This document shows, in pieces, positions 26,102-34,785 of a DNA stretch of 64,000 bases. Each line of letters begins with the position of its first letter. Position 1 is the first letter of the stretch. The notes beneath the pieces are model-generated. The model had not been told where the DNA came from and searched no databases. It worked only from the letters and a program-made list of their open reading frames with translations. Source of the DNA: Arthrobacter alpinus (GTDB taxonomy: Bacteria > Actinomycetota > Actinomycetes > Actinomycetales > Micrococcaceae); NCBI RefSeq assembly GCF_900105965.1, contig NZ_FNTV01000001.1:3348001-3412000 (forward strand), in the 5' to 3' direction. Made by a program: the position numbers and the translations under genes.

Positions 26102-27035
26102 CTTCCAAGGGTATCGGCCGGCGTGAGTGGGGTGGTTCGAGCAGCTCTCGCATAATGGTCTGCAATGTGGCGACGACGTGGAGGACGCCCGCGCGTTCCA
26201 TGGCCTCAGGCCTGGCCAGTATATCTATTCGCCGTCCAAGCCTTGGCTCGCTCAGCGGAATCAGGATCAGGTCCGAAAAGTAACTTTGGTCAACGAGGTA
26301 GCGCGGCATTAATGACACGCACCCACCTTGCTCCACAAGGGCTGCGGCCACGAAGAATTCGTTGATGCGATGGACCACATCAACTTCCTCCCCGGCCATG
26401 GTGCCGATCATTTCAATGGCGCCCACCAGGGGGAAGCCTTGGTGGACCGAGACCCAACGTTCACCGAGAAGATCCTGCGGCTTCAGGCTCTTCCGTGTAG
26501 CCAGGCGATGATTGACGCTGACTGCAACGTCCAACGGCTCGTAGGCCAGCGGTGTAACCCTAACTGACGGCGGCCAGGGCGCACTGTTCGGCATCCGATG
26601 GGCGATCACGATGTCGTGGTCGGCCGCCAGCGTTGCAAAATCCTTCTGCGCGACGTCCTGGTCCGAGAGCTGCACAGGCGGCCCGCCACCGGCCATCACC
26701 GCCCGCTCTAGCCGGCCGAAGAAGGCCAGCCCCGCACTGTGGAAGGCCGCAACCCGGACAGGCTCCTTGGTGCTTTCCTTGAAGGAGCCGACGGCGGCAT
26801 CGGCCTTGGCCAAGGCAATTTCCACCTCCACCGTGGCCGCACAGAGAGCCAGTCCTGCGGGCGTTAGGGCCGTCCGGCGCCCAATTTTGTACGTCAGTGC
26901 GGTTCCGGCTTTGCGCTGCAGGGCGGCCAGCTGTTGTGAGACAGAAGATGCCGTTACCGCCATGGATTGCGCGGCGGCGGCAATACTGCCCCTGTCGTGG
27001 ACCTCACGGAGGGCGCGTAGTTGCGAAATTTCCAT
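26094..27035 (-). CDS. LysR-family transcriptional regulator
   Basis: A 313-residue LysR regulator. The N-terminal winged helix reads LRALREVHDRGSIAAAAQSMAVTASSVSQQLAALQ, followed by RRTALTPAG and an effector domain. It is divergent from an EamA exporter starting at 27107, the classical target arrangement, and overlaps the MATE gene downstream, so both may be targets. The inducer is unknown. Confidence 0.9.
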   Translation of the reverse strand: MEISQLRALREVHDRGSIAAAAQSMAVTASSVSQQLAALQRKAGTALTYKIGRRTALTPAGLALCAATVEVEIALAKADAAVGSFKESTKEPVRVAAFHSAGLAFFGRLERAVMAGGGPPVQLSDQDVAQKDFATLAADHDIVIAHRMPNSAPWPPSVRVTPLAYEPLDVAVSVNHRLATRKSLKPQDLLGERWVSVHQGFPLVGAIEMIGTMAGEEVDVVHRINEFFVAAALVEQGGCVSLMPRYLVDQSYFSDLILIPLSEPRLGRRIDILARPEAMERAGVLHVVATLQTIMRELLEPPHSRRPIPLEDA

Positions 27036-27106
27036 AAGTTCAAACTAATGTATTAGCCGCCAAATTGCTTCTGGATAATGTGTATTTCTGCGCCCAGTAT
27101 GAGTAG

Positions 27107-28057
27107 GTGAAGAGAACCTGGGATCGCTTGAGCGTTGATATTGCCCTGCTGGCCGTGGCCTGTGTATGGGGTAGCAGCTACCTGGTTGCCAAGGAGCTCA
27201 CGGCTGTAACGAGCGTCCCGTCCATCCTTGGCTGGCGCTTTCTTGTCGCATCGATTGGCCTGGGCATCCTCTGGTTGTGGCGGGTACGGCGTTTTCCCGG
27301 CCGCGCCGAGGCCTGGACAGGCGCGATTCTGGGGCTAACCCAATCCGCTGTCCTGTTCTTGGAAACCTTTGGTGTGGCACAAACCCAAGCAAGCAATGCC
27401 GGCCTGGTGATCAGCCTGACAGTCATCTTCACGCCCCTGCTTGACGCCGCAGCAACACGAAGGTTGCTGCCGCCGTCGTTTTTCGTGGCGGCAGTGGTGT
27501 CGGTGGTGGGCGTTTCGCTTTTGGTCACGGGTGACGGTTTCCGTAGTCCCAATGTGGGTGATCTGCTCATGCTCGGGGCCGCAGCGGTCCGCGCGGTCCA
27601 TGTGACATTGTTGGGCGCATTAACGGCCAATAGGCCCTATAGCTCGATCACGGTGACCCTGATCCAGTCCCTCGTCTGTGCGCTGCTGGCCATCCTGATC
27701 AACCCGATGGAAATGGTTGCCTCGGCGGCGGAATTTTCTCCCGCCGCCTGGCTCAACATCGTGTACCTGGGCCTGGCCTGCAGCGTCTTCGCGTTCCTGG
27801 TTCAGTTGTGGGCTGTTCGGCGCACATCTGCGTCGCGAGCCAGCCTGCTCATGGGCACCGAACCTGTGTGGGCCGTGGCTGTCGGCGTCTGGCTAGCTGG
27901 CGAAACGTTGGGCTGGATAGGGGCCCTGGGTGCGGTTTTGATCGTTGCCGGCTGCTATGCAGGGCAAAAAATCGAATCCAGTTTCAGGTTTGCAGGCGGC
28001 CTTACAGCGGGCGGGCAGAGGCAAGCGTCACAGCCAGCACCGGAACTGACAGGTTAG
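27107..28057 (+). CDS. EamA-family (DMT) exporter
   Basis: A 316-residue ten-helix DMT transporter. The first repeat opens IALLAVACVWGSSYLVAKELT and the second near LLMLGAAAVRAVHVTLLG; TEPVWAVAVGVWLAGE is typical of the second repeat. Starts with GTG. It is divergent from LysR. Its stop overlaps the convergent dnaB stop by 4 bases. Confidence 0.88.
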   Translation: MKRTWDRLSVDIALLAVACVWGSSYLVAKELTAVTSVPSILGWRFLVASIGLGILWLWRVRRFPGRAEAWTGAILGLTQSAVLFLETFGVAQTQASNAGLVISLTVIFTPLLDAAATRRLLPPSFFVAAVVSVVGVSLLVTGDGFRSPNVGDLLMLGAAAVRAVHVTLLGALTANRPYSSITVTLIQSLVCALLAILINPMEMVASAAEFSPAAWLNIVYLGLACSVFAFLVQLWAVRRTSASRASLLMGTEPVWAVAVGVWLAGETLGWIGALGAVLIVAGCYAGQKIESSFRFAGGLTAGGQRQASQPAPELTG

Positions 28058-29433
28058 TAGCCGCCGCCATTCTCACTGGCCATGTTGGCAAACCGTGAAT
28101 AGTGGCCCTGGAAACCAACCACGATTGTCTTGGTTGGACCGTTACGGTGCTTGGCGACAATGACATCGGCCTCGCCGGCACGGGCTGATTCCTTGTCGTA
28201 GATATCTTCACGGTGCAGCAGGATGACCATGTCCGCATCCTGCTCAATGGAACCGGATTCACGAAGATCCGAAACCATGGGCTTCTTATCGGTTCGCTGT
28301 TCCGAACCTCGGTTCAGCTGGGACAGGGCCACAACAGGGACCTGCAACTCCTTGGCCAACAGCTTCAGGGCACGCGAGAATTCGGAGACTTCCTGCTGAC
28401 GCGATTCAACGCGCTTGCCCGAGGACATCAGCTGAAGGTAATCCAGAATGACCAATTTCAGGTCGTGCTGCTGCTTCAAACGCCGGCATTTGGCACGAAT
28501 TTCCATGAGTGACATGTTCGGAGAATCGTCAATGAAGAGCGGAGCCTCGTTCATTCGGCCCATGGTCGTGGCAATCTTGGACCACTGATCATCCTTGACA
28601 GTTCCCTTTCGCAGATCCTGCAGGCTGATGGTTGCCTCAGCCGAGAGGAGGCGCATGGCAATTTCGTTCCGGCCCATTTCCAAGGAAAACACCACTGTGG
28701 CCATGTTGTGGTCGATGGCTGCCGATCGCGCCCAGTCAAGGGCGAACGTACTCTTTCCAACGGCAGGCCTGGCCGCGATGACGATCATCTGGCCCGGATG
28801 GAGGCCATTGGTGAGTTCATCAAATTCGTAGAAGCCCGTGGGTACGCCCGTCATGCCTTCGGTCTTGTGCCCCGACGCCTCAATTTCATCCACAGTGGAT
28901 TCCATGACGTCCTTCAGAAGCACATAGTCCTCTGTGTTTCTGCGTTCGGCTACGGCAAAGATTTCCGCCTGTGCGGCGTTGACAACCTCCTCGACCTCAC
29001 CGTCTTGGGCATAACCCATCTGGACGATCTTGGTTCCGGCGGTGACGAGGCGGCGCAATACGGCGCGTTCGCCCACAATTTCCGCGTAGAAGCCGGCATT
29101 GGCAGCCGTAGGAACCGACTGGATCAACTGGTGCAGATACGCCGCGCCACCGGTTTTGGTGATCTCACCGCGCTTGGTCAGCTCATCGGCAACCGTCACG
29201 GCGTCGGCGGGCTCACCTCGGCCATAGAGGTCCAGAATGGCCTCATAGATGCTCTCGTGTGAGGGCCGGTAAAAGTCGTTTCCGCGCAGAACTTCCACGA
29301 CGTCCGCAATGGCGTCCTTGGAGAGCATCATGCCACCCAAGACGCTTTGTTCTGCTACAAGATCCTGTGGCGGCGTTCTTGCGAAATCGGGTTCGCGACT
29401 GGAATTGCCTGATTCCCTGGCTGGAGCCGACAT
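28054..29433 (-). CDS. dnaB: Replicative DNA helicase DnaB
   Basis: A 459-residue hexameric helicase that unwinds DNA at the replication fork. The N-terminal domain begins after a short Ser/Arg-rich leader (PPQDLVAEQSVLGGMMLS). The RecA-like domain has Walker A ARPAVGKSTFA and Walker B KLVILDYLQLM, then QLNRGSEQR and the C-terminal LHREDIYD. The ATG at 29433 was chosen because upstream extension is unlike the family. No intein interrupts the Walker region, unlike some actinobacterial dnaB genes. A cluster of DnaA-like boxes lies 160-400 bp upstream. Confidence 0.96.
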   Translation of the reverse strand: MSAPARESGNSSREPDFARTPPQDLVAEQSVLGGMMLSKDAIADVVEVLRGNDFYRPSHESIYEAILDLYGRGEPADAVTVADELTKRGEITKTGGAAYLHQLIQSVPTAANAGFYAEIVGERAVLRRLVTAGTKIVQMGYAQDGEVEEVVNAAQAEIFAVAERRNTEDYVLLKDVMESTVDEIEASGHKTEGMTGVPTGFYEFDELTNGLHPGQMIVIAARPAVGKSTFALDWARSAAIDHNMATVVFSLEMGRNEIAMRLLSAEATISLQDLRKGTVKDDQWSKIATTMGRMNEAPLFIDDSPNMSLMEIRAKCRRLKQQHDLKLVILDYLQLMSSGKRVESRQQEVSEFSRALKLLAKELQVPVVALSQLNRGSEQRTDKKPMVSDLRESGSIEQDADMVILLHREDIYDKESARAGEADVIVAKHRNGPTKTIVVGFQGHYSRFANMASENGGGY

Positions 29434-29591
29434 GTTTGGTGCCCTCTTTCTGCCCTGCTGGCCGGGCCATTCATCGCTTGTGGCGATGCAATTCTTGTTA
29501 CTACTACTCCTTACCAGCTGATACCGACAAAGTTGTCGCGCAGGAGAGCTCATTTGTAACGTTAGACGCTTAGCTGGCATCCACCAACCCC

Positions 29592-29839
29592 GTTATCCAC
29601 GGCCCCTGTGGATAACCGGTGCATTAACCCCTCTAGCTTGTGCACAGGATGGGGACAAGCATGTGGATAAACATATTTCTTGGCCACAAAACTACCCCTG
29701 ACCTGCGGAAACGCTATCCACCCCCTGTGGAGAAGTAGAATTTTGTCACCGCGCCGCCTGTGGAAGGTGACGCTTGACGCATCTTCTAAACAGGAGTACG
29801 CACCCGAATATCCACAGATATATGTCTCGCTGTGGATAT
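29592..29839. promoter_or_regulatory. Cluster of DnaA-box-like sites upstream of dnaB
   Basis: Paired 9-mers occur within 250 bp. TTATCCACG at 29593-29601 faces TGTGGATAA at 29607-29615. A single TGTGGATAA lies at 29662-29670. CTATCCACC at 29714-29722 faces TGTGGAGAA at 29726-29734. ATATCCACA at 29808-29816 faces TGTGGATAT at 29831-29839, inside a perfect 10-bp inverted repeat. Two copies match the E. coli consensus TTATCCACA exactly on the reverse strand. The region has no gene. It may regulate dnaB or titrate DnaA; both are inference. Confidence 0.6.
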
Positions 29840-29961
29840 CCCCGAGCAATTATTGTTATCGCTCTCACTGGCCTGTATGCACGTCATAGTATGTACCTGC
29901 CTGATGCTGGAGGGGTCTTCGCAGCCAACGCTAAACTTCTTAGAACGAATGGAGGGCCACC

Positions 29962-30408
29962 ATGAGCTCAGAGTACAAGACAGCACCAACCCAGGTAGAC
30001 CCATGGGAATTCATCAACACCGTGGACACCTCGGCTATCCGGCGCCAGGACGCCCGCGTACTGACGGAGTTGATGGAGGAGGTCACAGGGCAGCCGCCAC
30101 GTATGTGGGGGCCCACCATCATTGGCTTCGGTGAATACCACTACAAGTACGCTTCCGGACGCGAAGGTGACGCGGCCGCCGTCGGATTTTCACCAAGAAA
30201 AGCCAGCCTGGTGATTTATGGGTTGCAGTATCCGCCCAAGGCTCCGCCATTGCTGGAAAAATTGGGGAAGTTCAAATCGAGCGTGGCATGCCTGTACATC
30301 AACAAATTGGCCGACATTGACCTGGACGTGCTCCGCGAGCTCATCGCAATGACGTATGAACACTCCACCACAACAGACATCCAATCGCTGCAATCTCAGC
30401 GGGACTAG
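29962..30408 (+). CDS. DUF1801-family protein
   Basis: A 148-residue protein with the DUF1801 core (MWGPTIIGFGEYHYKYASGREGD, then FSPRKASLVIYGL and KSSVACLYINKLADIDLDVLRELI). The family has a YdhG/YjhX-like fold and no established role. GGAGGG precedes the ATG. It stands alone between dnaB and rplI, both on the other strand. Confidence 0.88.
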   Translation: MSSEYKTAPTQVDPWEFINTVDTSAIRRQDARVLTELMEEVTGQPPRMWGPTIIGFGEYHYKYASGREGDAAAVGFSPRKASLVIYGLQYPPKAPPLLEKLGKFKSSVACLYINKLADIDLDVLRELIAMTYEHSTTTDIQSLQSQRD

Positions 30409-30426
30409 TTTCAAGCGCAGAGAACA

Positions 30427-30461
30427 AAAAGCCCGGCCCCCAAAAAAGGGGCCGGGCTTTT
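30427..30461. terminator. Bidirectional rho-independent terminator
   Basis: A GCCCGGCCCC / GGGGCCGGGC stem with an A-rich loop, flanked by AAAA on the left and TTTT on the right, so it gives a T-tract on both strands. It lies between the convergent DUF1801 and rplI genes. Confidence 0.92.
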
Positions 30462-30481
30462 CAAAGCGGTGAAGCTGGGTA

Positions 30482-30931
30482 TTAGCCTGCTACAACGTTC
30501 AAGGTGATAACAGCTGAAACATCTTCGTGGAGACGAAGGGTTGCAGTGTGCTTGCCGGTGCTCTTGATGTGAGCAGGCAGTTCAACCTTGCGCTTGTCGA
30601 TGGTTCCGAGACCTGCAGCGGCAACAGCCTTTGCAACGTCTTCAGCCTTGACGGTACCGAACAGACGTCCAGTTTCGCCGGCCTTGACGGTCAGAACAAC
30701 CGGCTGAGCCTGCAAGGCAGCAGCCTGTGCCTGAGCAGCTTCGGTCGTAGCGTGTGCGTGAGCAGCACGTGCAGCCTTGATGGCTTCAACCTGCTTCTCA
30801 CCACCCTTGGACCAGGTCAGTGCGAAGCCGCGGGGCAGAAGAAAGTTACGTGCGTAACCGTTCTTTACCTCAACGATGTCGCCAGCGGCACCGAGGCCGC
30901 TTACTTCGTGGGTCAAAATGAGCTTTGCCAT
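30482..30931 (-). CDS. rplI: 50S ribosomal protein L9
   Basis: The 149-residue large-subunit protein bL9. The N-terminal domain has the signature [21 protein letters not shown], then an Ala-rich connecting helix and the C-terminal domain ([16 protein letters not shown]). It is the last gene of rpsF-ssb-rpsR-rplI; the start lies 15 bases after the rpsR stop. Confidence 0.98.
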   Translation of the reverse strand: MAKLILTHEVSGLGAAGDIVEVKNGYARNFLLPRGFALTWSKGGEKQVEAIKAARAAHAHATTEAAQAQAAALQAQPVVLTVKAGETGRLFGTVKAEDVAKAVAAAGLGTIDKRKVELPAHIKSTGKHTATLRLHEDVSAVITLNVVAG

Positions 30932-30946
30932 GTTTATTTATCTCCC

Positions 30947-31186
30947 TTAACCGCGGCCAGCGCCGGAGTAGGGCAGCAAGGCAACTTCGCGGGCATTCTT
31001 GATTGCCTGAGCGATCTTGCGCTGCTCCTGAACGGTTACACCCGTGACGCGGCGCGCACGGATCTTTCCGCGATCAGAGATGAACTTGCGCAGCAATGCT
31101 ACGTCCTTGTAGTCGATGACAGTGATGTCAGCGGCCTTCAGGGGGTTGGACTTTGGTTTGGGCTTACGGAGTTCAGCCTTAGCCAT
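30947..31186 (-). CDS. rpsR: 30S ribosomal protein S18
   Basis: The 79-residue small-subunit protein bS18 ([28 protein letters not shown]). The N-terminus lacks zinc-ribbon cysteines, so this is the zinc-independent form. AAGGAG precedes the ATG. It lies between ssb and rplI and should partner S6 in the ribosome and possibly in autoregulation of the operon. Confidence 0.98.
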   Translation of the reverse strand: MAKAELRKPKPKSNPLKAADITVIDYKDVALLRKFISDRGKIRARRVTGVTVQEQRKIAQAIKNAREVALLPYSGAGRG

Positions 31187-31277
31187 CGTGGAGCTCCTTA
31201 GTATTCGTGGAGCCCGTGGATATTAATCCGCGGGATGGAGTGCGTACGGCGGTTGCCGTACTAAAAATGCTTGTTTG

Positions 31278-31886
31278 TTAGAAGGGAGGCTCGGAGTTAT
31301 CCGGGCCTGCGCCCCAGCCGCCAGTTGAGCCGCCGGGCGTTGCCCAGGGATCAGATGCCGGTGCGGATTGCTGCTGCTGTTGGCCACCATTGCCGCCGAA
31401 GTTTCCTCCGCCAGCGTTGGAGCCAAAGCCGCCTTGCGCTCCGCCAGCGTTGCCGCCGCCGAAGTTTCCGCCCTGGCCGCCATTGCCGCCACCAAAGTTG
31501 CCGCCGCCCTGGGCGCCGGAGCGCTGAGTGCGGTTAACTTTGGCGTTTGCGTAACGCAGCGAGGGGCCGATCTCATCGACCTCAAGCTCCATGACGGTGC
31601 GCTTTTCGCCTTCTTTAGTGTCGTAGGTCCGCGACTTCAGCCGGCCCGAAACAATCACGCGAGTACCCTTTGTCAGGGATTCGGCAACGTTCTCGGCCGC
31701 TTCACGCCAGATCGACGCACGGAGGAACAGCGTTTCGCCGTCCTTCCACTCGTTGCTCTGACGGTCAAAGGTCCGCGGAGTCGACGCAATGGTGAAGTTC
31801 GCTACTGCTGAACCGCTCGGTGTGAACCGAAGTTCCGGGTCACTGGTGAGATTACCAATGACCGTGATAGTGGTTTCGCCTGCCAT
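31278..31886 (-). CDS. ssb: Single-stranded DNA-binding protein
   Basis: A 202-residue SSB. The OB fold spans about 1-115 ([32 protein letters not shown]). A long Gly/Asn/Gln-rich linker with repeated GGNFGGG units follows, then the acidic tip DNSEPPF that recruits repair and replication proteins. It is encoded between rpsF and rpsR as usual. Confidence 0.98.
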   Translation of the reverse strand: MAGETTITVIGNLTSDPELRFTPSGSAVANFTIASTPRTFDRQSNEWKDGETLFLRASIWREAAENVAESLTKGTRVIVSGRLKSRTYDTKEGEKRTVMELEVDEIGPSLRYANAKVNRTQRSGAQGGGNFGGGNGGQGGNFGGGNAGGAQGGFGSNAGGGNFGGNGGQQQQQSAPASDPWATPGGSTGGWGAGPDNSEPPF

Positions 31887-31948
31887 CTGCTCCTGCTTCC
31901 TGCTTGGTGTTTTCCTACAAAGAAAAAGCTATAAAGAAATTGCCGAAA

Positions 31949-32254
31949 TTACTCGGCAACAACCTTCTGCTCTTCCGGACGGGTGATCTTGGTGCGCAGG
32001 ATGGTCTCGTTGATACCAAGCACGCGGTCAAGTTCCTGAGCGGTAGCAGGCTCAGCGGTGAAGTTCACCACTGCGTAGATACCTTCAGACTTCTTCTGGA
32101 TGTCATAAGCCAGGCGACGACGGCCCCAGATGTCAACCTTTTCGATGGTTCCACCATCGTTGGTGATGACATTCAGGAACTTCTGAAGCGACGGCTCAAC
32201 GGTACGCTCATCAACATCGGGGTCGATGATTACCATCAGTTCGTAAGGACGCAT
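31949..32254 (-). CDS. rpsF: 30S ribosomal protein S6
   Basis: A 101-residue bS6 ([40 protein letters not shown]). The ATG at 32254 was chosen over an in-frame GTG at 32266 because the latter lies inside the ribosome-binding site AAGGAGGTGG and the family starts at MRPYE. It leads the operon with ssb, rpsR and rplI. Confidence 0.97.
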   Translation of the reverse strand: MRPYELMVIIDPDVDERTVEPSLQKFLNVITNDGGTIEKVDIWGRRRLAYDIQKKSEGIYAVVNFTAEPATAQELDRVLGINETILRTKITRPEEQKVVAE

Positions 32255-32264
32255 ATGTGAACCC

Positions 32265-32309
32265 ACCTCCTTTGGTCTAGGCGGTTACGGCATTTCCGTA
32301 ACAGGAGGT
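32265..32309 (-). promoter_or_regulatory. rpsF leader that can sequester the ribosome-binding site (candidate S6:S18 autoregulatory element)
   Basis: On the minus strand ACCTCCT (32309-32303) is complementary to the rpsF ribosome-binding site AGGAGGT (32271-32265). Directly after the first arm a 7-bp hairpin, GTTACGG-AAATG-CCGTAAC (32302-32284), is followed by 12 unpaired bases beginning CGCC. The overall arrangement (outer stem covering the SD, inner hairpin, CCG-containing single strand) resembles the S6:S18-binding leader known upstream of bacterial rpsF. Identity with that motif is inferred; the pairing is seen directly. Confidence 0.55.
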
Positions 32310-32578
32310 TCATTTGCATTGCCCGTCTGGCCCCGCGTCCACCCAATGAGTGATCCAGGTGCCAGCACAGACTTATCAAGCTTACCGTAAGCATGACACC
32401 GATGGCTCCCCCCTGTGCGTAACTCTCGCCACACGCGGCAGCTAACTTTCAAAAGGTGCGGCGTTCGCGGTTCAGTCCGGTGCTCTACCGGTGGCTTAAC
32501 AGCGAACGCCGTCTTTTCCCGGACTGCCATGCCTTAAAATGGAATGAACCCCGCCCTCTTTTGCCGAAAGGCCTTGCC

Positions 32579-34036
32579 ATGCGCTTTACCGACAACGCCG
32601 TTGCGCAGTGGCACGCCCAGCAACAGTTGCGCCTGAGCCCAGCATGGAAGCTGCTCCAAGGCGCCCCATGGACCGTGGCCTTCCTTCGTTCAGCATTCAC
32701 GGCGAGCAAGCAGCGCGTGCCGCTGGAGACATTCCACGCCGATCTGGCCGATTTCATGAAGGAACTGCGAGAGGAAAACCTGAGCCTCAATGAGGCTTGG
32801 CAGGCTTCGCACTATGCCGATTCCTGGGTGCGCAGCCAGTTTCTTTCCCGACCTATGGTGGATGGCAAGTTTTTCTACGAACCCACGGCCGGCACGGCAC
32901 GGGTGTTGGCGTTCATTGACACGCTCACGGGTAACCGGACCAATCTGAACAGCTCGCGCCTCAGCACACTGCTGAACAGCATCGAGACGCTGTCTGCGCA
33001 AAGCGACCCCAATCCTGAATCCCGAATTGCCACCCTTGAGGCGGAAATTGCCGAGCGCGAAAGCGAGCTCTCCTCCCTGAGGGCCGGCGCCAGCCCTGCA
33101 GTGCTATCGGATGATTCCGCCGTTGCGGCCACGCGCAGCGTGCTGGATCTGGCGGCGGGCCTGCCGGCGGACTTCAAGCGCATGCGCGACGGCGTCGAGG
33201 TCATGTTGCACTCGATTCGCCAGGAAATCATGGAATCCTCCGTGACTAAGGGTGTTGCAGTTGGCCAGGTTTTGGCCGGGGACAAGGCTTTGCGCGGAAC
33301 CGCAGAAGGTGAAACTTTCCAAGGCTTCACCGAGTTCCTCAACGACCCCGTTCAGCAGGCACGCTTTAGGCAGTCAATCAATGAGGTGCTGGAGCGTGAC
33401 TTTACGGACCAGCTCAGCTCTGAGGAGCGCGGCAACTTGGCCTCACTCCTGCGTGAGATGCGCAGGCAGGCCGGCGAGGTTCACGCGATTTATGGGCGCC
33501 TGTCTGAAAGTTTGCACGCCTACGTTCAATCGGCCGAATTCAAAGAGTCGGTCCTGCTGCGCAAGGCGATTCATGCAGCCGAACAGGCCGTGGCGTCGGC
33601 CGCGTTGGGTTCGCGCACCGGCGTTGTTGAACCGCTTTTGTACAGCCCTGAATTTGAAACCCTGGCCGGGTTGGGCATCTTCAATCCGGAGGATCATGTG
33701 CCACCACCCAAGCTCGCCGCACCACCGGCGTTGAGCGGCGCTGATATCCACCGCACACCTGTCACCCCGGCACCGGACATGCCAAGGCTGCATGCCGCCG
33801 TCGAGCATGCCCGTCAAATCCGCAATGGATCCGCCACCCTGCATGAGGTTTATGCATCATTGCCAAGCGAACTTCAGCACATCAACACCATTCGCGGACT
33901 GATTCTTGCTGCCCGCAGCTCCGATAACAGCGTCGACCCGGAGCAAAGTGAAACACTGACCTTCACCCAGATCGACGGCAGCACCCGCACAGCGCGTGTC
34001 CCGTTGTTCACCTTCACTAAGGACTCCGCATCATGA
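32579..34036 (+). CDS. jetA: JetA/MksF-like kleisin (DUF3375)
   Basis: A 485-residue DUF3375 protein, the kleisin-like subunit of Wadjet/Mks SMC complexes. It opens MRFTDNAVAQWHAQQQLRLSPAWKLL and has AFLRSAF, FHADLADFMKELREE and ADSWVRSQFLSR in the N-terminal winged-helix region; residues about 160-360 are mostly helical with coiled-coil character. ATG 32579 was chosen over in-frame starts further upstream because GAAAGG precedes it and the family starts here. Its stop overlaps the jetB start (ATGA). In Wadjet it bridges the JetC heads; here the nuclease partner gene is missing. Confidence 0.87.
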   Translation: MRFTDNAVAQWHAQQQLRLSPAWKLLQGAPWTVAFLRSAFTASKQRVPLETFHADLADFMKELREENLSLNEAWQASHYADSWVRSQFLSRPMVDGKFFYEPTAGTARVLAFIDTLTGNRTNLNSSRLSTLLNSIETLSAQSDPNPESRIATLEAEIAERESELSSLRAGASPAVLSDDSAVAATRSVLDLAAGLPADFKRMRDGVEVMLHSIRQEIMESSVTKGVAVGQVLAGDKALRGTAEGETFQGFTEFLNDPVQQARFRQSINEVLERDFTDQLSSEERGNLASLLREMRRQAGEVHAIYGRLSESLHAYVQSAEFKESVLLRKAIHAAEQAVASAALGSRTGVVEPLLYSPEFETLAGLGIFNPEDHVPPPKLAAPPALSGADIHRTPVTPAPDMPRLHAAVEHARQIRNGSATLHEVYASLPSELQHINTIRGLILAARSSDNSVDPEQSETLTFTQIDGSTRTARVPLFTFTKDSAS

Positions 34037-34785
34037 GCACCAGTTCCCAGTCAACCCCTCAACTGCGCGGCGCCGGCGCGTCAGCGCGTGCGGGAAATAC
34101 AGGCAGCACCGAGCGGATCCTGTTCGACGGCGACACCGGTTCCTTCCCGTTGGAACTGCGCCAGGGGCTTGTGCGGCTGTTGCGTGGACCTTACGTTGAC
34201 GGCGCGGCAGAGCCCGCACTCTGGAACACCATTCTGACCCACTCCGTGTCACTGCAGCAGTACTTCAGTGAGATCTTTTTGCTGCTGACGGTGGATTCCG
34301 AACGCAAGATCGCCCTGCTGGCCCCGGCCGGGATCGATGCCGTTCACACGCAGCCTATCGTGGCCCGAAAGCCCCTGCGGCGTGAGGAAACCCTGCTTGC
34401 CCTGCGCCTGCGGGTCCTGCTCGATCGGCACGCCGGATCTGGCACCGATGTGGGCATTTCGCGCGCCGCCGCCCGTGAGATTCTGGCCGAACACCGCCAG
34501 CCTGGCACGGTTGATGACAAGCGACTCGACGAACAGACAGACGCGGCACTGGCCAGGCTGCTCAATCTCAAACTGATCCTGCCCACGGAACTCGAGCATG
34601 AATACCGGGTCAGCAATGCGCTTGCCCTGGCGCTGCCCTTTGACTCGATCGACCAAATTCCCGCCTACCTGGCCGCATTGGAGAAAACTGCCGGAAGCGA
34701 TCTCTTTGAAGCCACCGCTGACGGCAGCCAAGACGAGAACGACGCAGAAGAGACCATCAACGCAGCGCAGGAGATCCGCCAGTGA
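34033..34785 (+). CDS. jetB: JetB/MksE-like subunit (DUF4194)
   Basis: A 250-residue DUF4194 protein, equivalent to MukE/MksE, which binds the kleisin. The core reads LRQGLVRLLRGPYVDG, then IALLAPAG, KPLRREETLLALRLRVLLDRH and ARLLNLKLILPTELEHEYRVSNALALALPF. The acidic C-terminus (DGSQDENDAEETINAAQ) is a plain tail. It overlaps jetA by four bases at its start and jetC at its end (GTGA), so the three proteins should be made in fixed ratio. Confidence 0.85.
   Translation: MSTSSQSTPQLRGAGASARAGNTGSTERILFDGDTGSFPLELRQGLVRLLRGPYVDGAAEPALWNTILTHSVSLQQYFSEIFLLLTVDSERKIALLAPAGIDAVHTQPIVARKPLRREETLLALRLRVLLDRHAGSGTDVGISRAAAREILAEHRQPGTVDDKRLDEQTDAALARLLNLKLILPTELEHEYRVSNALALALPFDSIDQIPAYLAALEKTAGSDLFEATADGSQDENDAEETINAAQEIRQ

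Noticed and set aside
28054..29433. Intein in dnaB
   Set aside because: The helicase domain is continuous through Walker A and B, with normal total length.
29592..29839. Chromosomal origin oriC
   Set aside because: dnaA and dnaN are not adjacent and gene order places the origin beyond the right edge; kept only as a DnaA-box cluster.
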